53,022 bases of DNA, from NCBI RefSeq assembly GCF_002532535.1, contig NZ_NQWI01000028.1, positions 1-53,022 on the forward strand, in the 5' to 3' direction. The stretch is from Candidatus Viridilinea mediisalina (lineage in GTDB: Bacteria > Chloroflexota > Chloroflexia > Chloroflexales > Chloroflexaceae). The notes beneath the pieces are model-generated. The model saw nothing but the letters and a program-made list of their open reading frames with translations. It did no database searches and was not told the origin of the DNA. Position 1 is the first letter of the stretch; each line of letters opens with the position of its first letter. Shown here one piece after another: positions 36,714 to 43,485 of this stretch. The translations under genes and the position numbers were made by a program.

Positions 36714-36731
36714 CCCCAAGGAGTCCTTGAT

Positions 36732-37391
36732 ATGCTACGCGAACGCTACGCTCATCAGATCGGTGGCCTGCGTGATGACCTGCTGCGTATGGGCAGCATG
36801 GTTGAACAGGCGCTGCTACGCGCCTTGAAAGCGCTTGATCATTGGGATACTGCAATGGCTGCTCAGGTGATTAGCGATGATAGTCGCATTGATGAGGTGT
36901 GGCGCAGCCTGGAAGAGCGCACTATTATGCTGTTGGCTACACAACAGCCCATTGTTGCCAGCGACCTGCGGCTCTGCACGGTGGTCACTGCCATTGCGGG
37001 TGAGCTGGAGCGTATTGGCGACTATGCGAATGCGATTGCACGGCGGGTACGCTCGGCTACCAAGCGCCCGGCGCTGCTGCCGCCGCCACCACAAATCCAA
37101 GAGATGGCCGAACTCACCTTGCAGATGGTGCATACGAGTTTGGAAGCCTTTCTGCACCAGGATGTTGACTTGGCCCATTCGCTAACGGCGAGCGATGAGC
37201 GCGTAGATGAACTTGAAGATCGCTTGCGCGCCGAGATTATTGCCAATGCCAAGCGCGATCCGGATTGCTTCGAGGCGGCCATTGATATGATTGATGTGGT
37301 TCACGCCCTCGAGCGTTCAGCCGACCGAGCGACCAATATTGGCGAGCGGGTGATCTATTTGGTGACCAGTAGTATCGAGACGATCAATTGA
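36732..37391 (+). CDS. phoU: PhoU-like phosphate signalling regulator
   Basis: 219 residues, the normal PhoU length, from the ATG at 36732 with AAGGAG 8 nt upstream. It is two PhoU three-helix bundles: first MLRERYAHQIGGLRDDLLRMGSMVEQALLRAL with ERIGDYANAIARR, second DVDLAHSLTASDERVDELED with ALERSADRATNIGERVIY. The E/D-xxxD metal-binding motifs of both halves are present (ERIGDYA, ERSADRA). PhoU modulates the Pst transporter and the PhoR kinase, but neither pst nor pho genes are near. It sits alone before dnaN. Confidence 0.92.
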   Translation: MLRERYAHQIGGLRDDLLRMGSMVEQALLRALKALDHWDTAMAAQVISDDSRIDEVWRSLEERTIMLLATQQPIVASDLRLCTVVTAIAGELERIGDYANAIARRVRSATKRPALLPPPPQIQEMAELTLQMVHTSLEAFLHQDVDLAHSLTASDERVDELEDRLRAEIIANAKRDPDCFEAAIDMIDVVHALERSADRATNIGERVIYLVTSSIETIN

Positions 37392-37435
37392 TGCTGATCA
37401 TTACATGCTAGGCTGTTGGACTTGGGGCATCTGTT

Positions 37436-37447
37436 CTATGCTATAAT
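37436..37447 (+). promoter_or_regulatory. dnaN promoter, extended -10
   Basis: CTATGCTATAAT contains TGCTATAAT. A TTGGAC at 37416-37421 would be a -35 with a long 20-nt spacer, so the element probably relies on the extended -10. Confidence 0.55.
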
Positions 37448-37517
37448 CGGCGCGCAATAGCGGGACGAGGGCACGGCCCACTGCACCGCCAACCAGACGA
37501 TATAAGGAACAATGGGG

Positions 37518-38651
37518 ATGAAGCTCACCTGTTTACAAGAAAATCTCAAGCGCGGACTGGCTACCGTAAGCCATGCGGTTGCGGGAAAAAGCACCTTGCC
37601 AGTCTTGTCCAATGTGCTCCTGGCCTGCGATGGGGGGCGGCTCAAGTTGGCGGCTACCAATCTGGAAGTTGGGATTACCCATTGGATTGGGGCGCAAATC
37701 GAAGAGGAAGGGGCGATTACGGTACCGGCTAAACTGCTGACCGATGTGGTAGGTAGCCTACCGAATGATCGCATTACCATCACGCTTGATGCCCGTACCC
37801 AAACTATTACGATTCAGTGTGGGCGCTTTACTACCAATATTAAGGGCATTGAGGCTGAAGAGTTTCCCAACATCCCAACGATCAGTGACCAGCAACCAGC
37901 GGCGAGTTTGCCCCCCGATGTGCTGCGGGAGGCGATTGATCAAGTCGTCTTTGCGGCTGCCAGCGACGATTCGCGCCCAGTGTTGGCCGGGGTGCTGGTG
38001 CGCCTCAATGAGAACCGCCTCTTCATGGCTGCTGCCGACGGCTTCCGCTTGGCCACGCGCACCGTCACTATGCCAGAACCAGTAGAAGCGCAGATTGAGT
38101 TTATTGTGCCCGCCCGTACCTTGGCTGAGTTGAGCCGCATCGCGAGTGAGACGCAGGGCGTGTTGAGCCTGACGGTGGCCGCTGGTGGGAGTCAAGTACT
38201 CTTCCATACCGAAAATACAGAACTGGTCTCGCGTCTTATTGATGGCCGCTTCCCCGATGTGGAACGGATTATTCCCCAACAGTATACGACCCGTACTATT
38301 CTGGAAACATCCGAACTGACCAAAGCGGTCAAACTGGCATCCTTCTTTGCCTCCGCAAGCCAGAATGTGGTCAAATTGACCATGGAGCCGGGTGGTGATC
38401 TAGGGCCGGGGCGCTTGACCATCAGTGCCAATGCCGCTGAAGTTGGCGATAATACCGGCGAGCTTGATGGCATGATTACTGGCGATGGCGGTCAGATTGC
38501 ACTCAATGTGAAATACCTAGCGGAGCTATTGGGGGCGATCAAGAGCGCCCAGATTGCTATTGAAACCCAGACAGCCCAGAGCCCAGGGGTCTTTAGGCCG
38601 GTGGGTAGTGAAGGCTATATTCATATTATTATGCCTATGAGTATTCGCTGA
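37518..38651 (+). CDS. dnaN: DNA polymerase III beta subunit (sliding clamp)
   Basis: 377 residues from the ATG at 37518 (AAGGA 9 nt upstream; an ATG at 37512 is too close to it). The start MKLTCLQENLKRGLATVSHAV and the end YIHIIMPMSIR are classic for the clamp, with three similar domains between. It encircles DNA as a dimer and tethers polymerase and MutS/MutL. It is not next to dnaA or recF. A promoter at 37436 makes it an independent unit. An octamer repeat starts right at its stop codon. Confidence 0.95.
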   Translation: MKLTCLQENLKRGLATVSHAVAGKSTLPVLSNVLLACDGGRLKLAATNLEVGITHWIGAQIEEEGAITVPAKLLTDVVGSLPNDRITITLDARTQTITIQCGRFTTNIKGIEAEEFPNIPTISDQQPAASLPPDVLREAIDQVVFAAASDDSRPVLAGVLVRLNENRLFMAAADGFRLATRTVTMPEPVEAQIEFIVPARTLAELSRIASETQGVLSLTVAAGGSQVLFHTENTELVSRLIDGRFPDVERIIPQQYTTRTILETSELTKAVKLASFFASASQNVVKLTMEPGGDLGPGRLTISANAAEVGDNTGELDGMITGDGGQIALNVKYLAELLGAIKSAQIAIETQTAQSPGVFRPVGSEGYIHIIMPMSIR

Positions 38652-38934
38652 GAGGAACAGAGGAACAGAGGAACAGAGGAACAGAGGAACAGAGGAACAG
38701 AGGAACAGAAGAACAGAGGAACAGAAGAACAGAGGAACAGAGGAACAGAAGAACAGAAGAACAGAAGGCGGTGGCTGAGCCTGTCGAAGCCACCGCCTTC
38801 TGTGTTGATTCGCAATTTCACCGATTTGCCACTTGAGATGCCATGTCCGGCAATCTACAATCTACAATCTACAATCTACAATCTGCAATCTGCAATCTAC
38901 AATCTGCAATCTGCAATCTGCAATCTACAATCTC
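38651..38934. repeat. Octamer and heptamer arrays between dnaN and the gasdermin gene
   Basis: GAGGAACA/GAAGAACA octamers fill 38651-38765. A GGCTGAGCCTGTCGAAGCC hairpin word follows at 38770. CAATCTA/CAATCTG heptamers fill 38852-38934, preceded by GATGCCATGTCCGG. The last heptamer contains the stop codon of the minus-strand gene. Confidence 0.85.
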
Positions 38935-39737
38935 TCATCCCAAACCAAGAGGCCCGGGTGCGTTGTTAGTGGGAGGGTTGTACACCAGTGTTCGCTGAGG
39001 GTGCGGGTGTAGGGGTCGGGCGGTAGGCTGGTGATCTGGCCCTCATGATCGAAACAGACGCGCACGCACGAAAAGGCGAAGGTGAGCTCGGCTTTGCTGC
39101 TGATGATCAGTTCGACTTCGCCTGCGGCCCCCGTTTCGACGCTGCCGCCTAGCTCGGCAAGAGCCTCGCGTAGCGCAGCAAGGTCGAGGTTGAGCCGCTG
39201 TTTGCGGGTGCCGCCAACGACAATGGCGATCTGGTGGCTGGTGATGATCGAGTCGATCAGGAAGAGTTCGTAGGGTTCGCTGCTGAAGAGCATGGTGGCT
39301 GCAGGGTTGTGCCGTGCGATGCGCCGTTCCGTCAGCGCCCAACCGAGCGCGTTGATGTCGAGGGCGCTACGCTTGGCCGCCGGGAAGGCAAAGGCGAGGT
39401 AGGCCGCGCCGTTTAGTCTCGCTTCGAGGCTGGCATGGGGTAGCCCAAAGCCGCTCAGGAAGCCGCGTAGGATGTGTAGCCCCAAATCGAGCGTCACTCG
39501 GCGCGACCGCCGCCCTGAGATGTCGGTGAGTAGTGATGCTTGTGGCTGTAAGCCCAGCGGCTGTGCGTTGTCGAGTAGGGGTAGCAGCGAGCCGCGAAAG
39601 AAGCTGCGCCCCTGGCGATACAGGACGACCGAGAGTGGGCGCACCCGTGCATCTGGGATACGTACCATGTTTGCGCCGTACAATTCATGCACGAGGCTTA
39701 CTAAAGGGTCCTCGCGGCATAGGCGAAAAAGGGTCAT
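38925..39737 (-). CDS. Bacterial gasdermin-like pore-forming protein
   Basis: 270 residues, GGAG 5 nt before the ATG. I read it as a bacterial gasdermin from: a Cys close to the N terminus (Cys7, candidate for palmitoylation); the family-type opening LCREDPLVSLVHELYG then MVRIPDARVRPLSVV; DLGLHILRGFLSGFGL; AAYLAFAFPAAKRSALDINAL; and SIITSHQIAIVVGG. It also has the typical 250-280 length and lies in one operon with a CHAT protease. In characterised systems a protease removes a short C-terminal inhibitory tail and the N-terminal part oligomerises into large membrane pores. Here the tail would be roughly residues 235-270. The last two codons before the stop come from a heptamer array. Family call by eye; a structure prediction would settle it. 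Confidence 0.75.
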   Translation of the reverse strand: MTLFRLCREDPLVSLVHELYGANMVRIPDARVRPLSVVLYRQGRSFFRGSLLPLLDNAQPLGLQPQASLLTDISGRRSRRVTLDLGLHILRGFLSGFGLPHASLEARLNGAAYLAFAFPAAKRSALDINALGWALTERRIARHNPAATMLFSSEPYELFLIDSIITSHQIAIVVGGTRKQRLNLDLAALREALAELGGSVETGAAGEVELIISSKAELTFAFSCVRVCFDHEGQITSLPPDPYTRTLSEHWCTTLPLTTHPGLLVWDERL

Positions 39738-39753
39738 GAGGTCTCCTAGTTTT

Positions 39754-39796
39754 TTGTTCCGTGTTGGCTGAGCTTGTCGAAGCCAACACGGAACAA
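39754..39796. repeat. 16-bp stem hairpin upstream of the gasdermin gene
   Basis: Arms TTGTTCCGTGTTGGCT and complement, loop GAGCTTGTCGA. A T run sits outside the left arm, so on the minus strand it could act as a partial terminator or an mRNA processing site between amidase and gasdermin. Confidence 0.65.
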
Positions 39797-39806
39797 CAAG
39801 AGTTTG

Positions 39807-39950
39807 TTAGCGCGAAAAAGCCTTGGGCTCGTGGGGAAGCTTCGCGTTGGCTCGGTGGTTGAGCCTGCCGAAGCCAGCTTGTCGAAGCCACCGCGACGTT
39901 GGCTTCGACAAGCTCAGCCAACGTCGCGGCCCAGGGCTTCTTCGCGCTAA
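39807..39950. repeat. Family B inverted-repeat element, copy 2
   Basis: Ends TTAGCGCGAAAAAGCCTTGG and CAGGGCTTCTTCGCGCTAA. The interior has several GAGCTTGTCGAAGCC hairpins. It fills the space between the gasdermin and amidase genes. Confidence 0.8.
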
Positions 39951-39955
39951 TTTTC

Positions 39956-41812
39956 TTATCTTCCTACCCCCTCCGGCGGGATTTTCAACATTGTGGCCAA
40001 TGAGCGTACCAACCAGCTTAGGGCGCTGCGTTGGGCTGCTCCGGCGCGGGCGGGATCGCCTTCGCTGGCGACGATGATCGCTGGGTCGCCTTGGTGCCCC
40101 GCGACGCTGCTTAGTTCGTCGCGTAGACGGTAGATCGCGCCACTGGTGTCAATGTAGTAGTGCCAACGTTTGTGTTGCTTGGCACTATGCAGATCAACGC
40201 TGGCCGGGCCAGGGCTGGCCGTAATCACTAGGCGTGCGGGGAGCGCTTCGTTGGCTGCGGGCGGACGGCCTGTAGGCCCAAGATCAAGCACGCTAGGTTG
40301 GGTGGCGCGCGGCCCCAGCAGGACGCCCGGCATCGGTTCAGCCCCAGAGCGCCGCGCTGCCTGGGGCTTGATGAAGCGCCGAAAGAGCCCACTGCTGCTT
40401 AAGAGGGCGCTGAGGCCGCTGCGGGGGCGCTGGGCCGCCATCAGGCTGATGATGCTGGTTGCTGTGGGCAGTGGGCGCTCGATGGGCCAGTTGGGTGTCG
40501 GTAGACGACAAGCCAGTACGTCGCAGGCGAAGGGCATGAGCAGGTAGGGTTCGTCGCCGATCACGGCCACCTCTGGTGGGCCGAGCGGCGCTCCAAGTTC
40601 ATGCTGCTGCGCGTAGCTACTCAGCAGCGCACTCGCATCGTAGCGCCGCCCCGTCCGCGCTCGGTAGAGATCGTCCAAGAGGGCGTGACGCAAGGCAATG
40701 ACCTCACTTGCGCTCAAGCCCGGCAAACTACCCTCAAGTTCACTCAGCCGGTAGATGGTCTTCCATGCGCCCACGGGCGAGCAGAGGCTGTCGAGGGCGT
40801 AGTGCTGGCAGGCAAAGGCGCGGCGCGGCGTGAGCGTGAGGCGATGGTTGGGGCCAATCGGCACACCTAGTTCGTCGCTGTAGTCGAGAAAGTGCTGGTG
40901 GAAGGCCCAATCGGCGCGGAAGCCATTGACCGGATCGGCAGCGCGAAACATGAGATCGAGCAGCGCTTCTTGTAGCGGCCCTTCGGCCAAGGTGGTCAAC
41001 TGGCGCACCTGCGCGGCTGCTGGTGGCTCACTGCTCTCACCTGTCACGTTGGCGTAGAGCAGATCACGGGCGTAGACCTCAACGAGCAGCGGCGGCTGGC
41101 CTGGTAAGCGTACAACGCGATCAAGGTCGTCTTGGGCCGTATGGCCCGGCGGCGTCAAGGTCGCATTGCTGATCAAGGCCACCGGCATACCCAAGTCGCG
41201 CCGCTCGGCCACCGTGTGAAGTGGCCACGCCGCGCTCAAGCCGCTCCCCGCAGCCCGATAGGCCAGATCGAGCATGTGGCTACGCACATGCTCCTCGGCG
41301 GGCTGCGCGGGCTGGTGCGCCTCTGCATAGACCCGCGCAACAAAACTGGCCCACGGGAAGCCCGCAGGATCGGTTTTTCGCCCTGGGCTAATGTCAAGGT
41401 GACGCACCAACTGGTTGCGTGGTACGTTGTAGCGGCGCACCAAAAGGCGCGTCAAGGCCACCGCAGCCGCAAGCTGCTCCTCTGGGTAGGGGTCGCGCCC
41501 AGTGTTGAGATTCTCCAACTCGATGCCCAACGAACAGCGATTGAGGTTCTCGCGCAGCTCGCCATCAATCTCCCAACGGCTCACGCCCGCGTGCCAGGCA
41601 ATATCGCCATCCTTCACAAACTGGCTGATCTGGCCGCGCTTATCGATGTAGTAGTGGCACGAAACCGGCCTGCGTTCATCGCCGCCCTTACGCAACCAGC
41701 CAAAATCGCCCGGATAACGCCCCGCAGTAGCGTGCAGCACTACCATGCGAATTCGTTCCACATTGCCAGGCTGGTAGTGCTGGCGGGTCATGCCGATCCA
41801 TGTAATTTCCAT
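39956..41812 (-). CDS. Amidase_2 peptidoglycan hydrolase with duplicated, degenerate second amidase domain
   Basis: 618 residues, no signal peptide. Residues 1-165 are an AmpD/T7-lysozyme-type N-acetylmuramoyl-L-alanine amidase: Zn ligands His27 (VVLHATAG), His138 and Asp148 (VRHLDISPGRKTDPAG), Lys146 and catalytic Glu98 (LGIELEN). The middle has two to three repeats with LGVPIGP/LGAPLGP turns, e.g. LLDLMFRAADPVNGFRADWA. Residues about 527-618 resemble the amidase again (WHYYIDTSGAIYRL against CHYYIDKRGQISQF) but lack the Zn ligands. It lies between the CHAT protease and gasdermin genes. A cytosolic cell-wall hydrolase would be harmless until it leaves through gasdermin pores. Confidence 0.88.
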   Translation of the reverse strand: MEITWIGMTRQHYQPGNVERIRMVVLHATAGRYPGDFGWLRKGGDERRPVSCHYYIDKRGQISQFVKDGDIAWHAGVSRWEIDGELRENLNRCSLGIELENLNTGRDPYPEEQLAAAVALTRLLVRRYNVPRNQLVRHLDISPGRKTDPAGFPWASFVARVYAEAHQPAQPAEEHVRSHMLDLAYRAAGSGLSAAWPLHTVAERRDLGMPVALISNATLTPPGHTAQDDLDRVVRLPGQPPLLVEVYARDLLYANVTGESSEPPAAAQVRQLTTLAEGPLQEALLDLMFRAADPVNGFRADWAFHQHFLDYSDELGVPIGPNHRLTLTPRRAFACQHYALDSLCSPVGAWKTIYRLSELEGSLPGLSASEVIALRHALLDDLYRARTGRRYDASALLSSYAQQHELGAPLGPPEVAVIGDEPYLLMPFACDVLACRLPTPNWPIERPLPTATSIISLMAAQRPRSGLSALLSSSGLFRRFIKPQAARRSGAEPMPGVLLGPRATQPSVLDLGPTGRPPAANEALPARLVITASPGPASVDLHSAKQHKRWHYYIDTSGAIYRLRDELSSVAGHQGDPAIIVASEGDPARAGAAQRSALSWLVRSLATMLKIPPEGVGR

Positions 41813-41821
41813 TTTGCTCTT

Positions 41822-41886
41822 GTACTCCTGTTCCTCTGTGCTCTGTTCTCCTGTTCTCTGTTCCCCTGTTCCTCTGTTCTCCTATT
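41822..41886. repeat. Degenerate TGTTCCTC/TGTTCTCC array
   Basis: 7- and 8-nt units between the amidase start and the CHAT stop, same type as 38651-38765. Confidence 0.75.
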
Positions 41887-41888
41887 CA

Positions 41889-43271
41889 TCAATTCACTCC
41901 CTGCTTCATCACCACATCCGCAATCCGCCCCCCGGCGCTGGCGTAGACGCGCTGGGTGCTGCCGGGTTGCCCTTGGATGCGCAGGGCGCGAATGGTGCCG
42001 CCACGGGCGATGACGCTCTGTTGGGAACGTTGTGCCTGCGCTGCTGCATTGGGTGTGCTTGGGGGTAGGGTTGGCCGTAGGCAATAGGGGCCGCCGCTGC
42101 GCTCGCGTAGGTAGAGTGTCGGCACAAACCAGGAGGTGGTGTCTCGCTCGCTGACGAAGAGGGCGCGGCGGGCTAGGGCGACCCCATGTTGGAGACTTTC
42201 ACCTGTGGCGAGGGCGTGGTAGATGCAGGCGGCGGCTCGCGCTGCGGCACTGGCGCGAACTGCCAGTTGCATGCCTAAGACGGCGGGTGCGCCAGCGGCA
42301 ACGAGGGTTTGGGCTACACCTCCGAGCAGCGCTTCGCCCGCGCCGACGTTGATGCTGGCCCCTTGGCAGGCAAAGAGGGCCACAAGGCCGACGCCACCTA
42401 CGAGGCTGGCCATGGCTCCGGCTGAAAACCAGTCGCCCCCCCGTGGTGTGTCGAGCAGCAGTTCGCCTTCAGGCCCACGTAGCCGCCCATGCCCATAGAA
42501 GTGGATGATGTCGAAGGGCCCGTGGAGGCTCACGGCATCGGCAAGGGCTTCGCGGTTGGCCGGTTCAAGCTCATGCACCAAGGCCAAGCCTTTGTGGAGC
42601 AGTGGGGCCAGGGCCTCTTGGCGGGCGGCGCGTTCCACTTGGCGCAACTCTGGGCCAATCCCGGCCATAGGCGAGATGGCCAGAATGCGGAGTGGCCCAC
42701 TGCCTCGGCGCGGCGGCGGGAGCGCCTGCGCCAGATCGAGGCGGCGCGTCAGGCTGCCCTGCATGCCGCGTCCTAAGAGCAGCGGGGCTGGCCCCGCATC
42801 CCAGAGCAGCTCCCAGGGCAAAGCGGCCAGCCGCGCCGCTTCAGGTGGGAAGCCGAGCGTGATGTGCAGCGGCGCGCCTGTGGCGAGGGCGTGATCACGT
42901 ACCGCGTCGAGCGCCACCCGCCCCGCCACATCTTCGGTCAGTGCGGCAAAGAGCCGCCGCCCAAGCCGCCGGGGAGCATCATTCACCACATGGCCGTGGG
43001 AGCTGATCAGCTTCAGATCGGCCAAACGGGCCCGCTCATCGCTACTCAGCGTAAACTGACGCTCCTGATGGGCCGTGCGGGCCAAAGGATAGTCGGGGTC
43101 TTGGAGCATATCTAAGGCCCGCAACACCAACGCCACATCCTCCGGCGGAATCGGCGCACCCAGACGACTCAGGCGCACCCCCAAGACTGCGGCCTCCCAA
43201 CGAATAATCGCCCCCTCGCCCTGGGGGATGAAGTTGAGTTCGAGGGCGATTGGATCGGGTGTGGAGAGCAT
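41889..43271 (-). CDS. CHAT-domain caspase-like protease
   Basis: 460 residues with AAGGAG 7 nt before the ATG. The N-terminal half (1-190) contains LAALPWELLWDAG, the usual entry into CHAT proteins. The protease domain has the catalytic dyad His261 (IIHFYGHGRL) and Cys302 (ALFACQGASINVGAGEALLG), followed by LVAAGAPAVLGMQLAV and a hydrophobic helix to about residue 390. After a linker comes a 40-residue Ser/Gly-rich tail with two RGGTIRALRI / AGGRIADVVM half-repeats, like the short beta tails linked to effector-associated domains. CHAT proteases cleave gasdermins in known bacterial loci. Here it is encoded two genes before the gasdermin, so the gasdermin is the obvious substrate. Confidence 0.93.
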   Translation of the reverse strand: MLSTPDPIALELNFIPQGEGAIIRWEAAVLGVRLSRLGAPIPPEDVALVLRALDMLQDPDYPLARTAHQERQFTLSSDERARLADLKLISSHGHVVNDAPRRLGRRLFAALTEDVAGRVALDAVRDHALATGAPLHITLGFPPEAARLAALPWELLWDAGPAPLLLGRGMQGSLTRRLDLAQALPPPRRGSGPLRILAISPMAGIGPELRQVERAARQEALAPLLHKGLALVHELEPANREALADAVSLHGPFDIIHFYGHGRLRGPEGELLLDTPRGGDWFSAGAMASLVGGVGLVALFACQGASINVGAGEALLGGVAQTLVAAGAPAVLGMQLAVRASAAARAAACIYHALATGESLQHGVALARRALFVSERDTTSWFVPTLYLRERSGGPYCLRPTLPPSTPNAAAQAQRSQQSVIARGGTIRALRIQGQPGSTQRVYASAGGRIADVVMKQGVN

Positions 43272-43318
43272 AGAGAGACTCCTTCTAAGAGCGTTTTATA
43301 GAGTTTTATAGAGTTTTA

Positions 43319-43459
43319 CAGAGAAATTTCACCACAGAGGCACAGAGGACACAGAGGATGTTGAATTTTTTAGGTGAGGAATCAGTTAAGAAATTTATGA
43401 ATACTCTCAAAATTAAAAACCCTCTGTGCTCTCTGTGCCTCTGTGGTGAAATTTCTCTG
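43319..43459. mobile_element. MITE-like element with perfect 29-bp terminal inverted repeats (family D)
   Basis: Left end 43319-43347 and right end 43431-43459 are exact inverted copies (outer AGAGAAATTTCACCACAGAG). The interior is AT-rich and non-coding. It sits between the NACHT and CHAT genes. Confidence 0.85.
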
Positions 43460-43485
43460 TGCCCTCATAACCTCTCTTCTCCCTC

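Noticed and set aside
37392-38651. Replication origin at dnaN
   Set aside because: No dnaA gene, and no cluster of TTATCCACA-type boxes seen.
38651-38934. CRISPR array
   Set aside because: Units are 7-8 nt with no spacers, and no cas genes are present.
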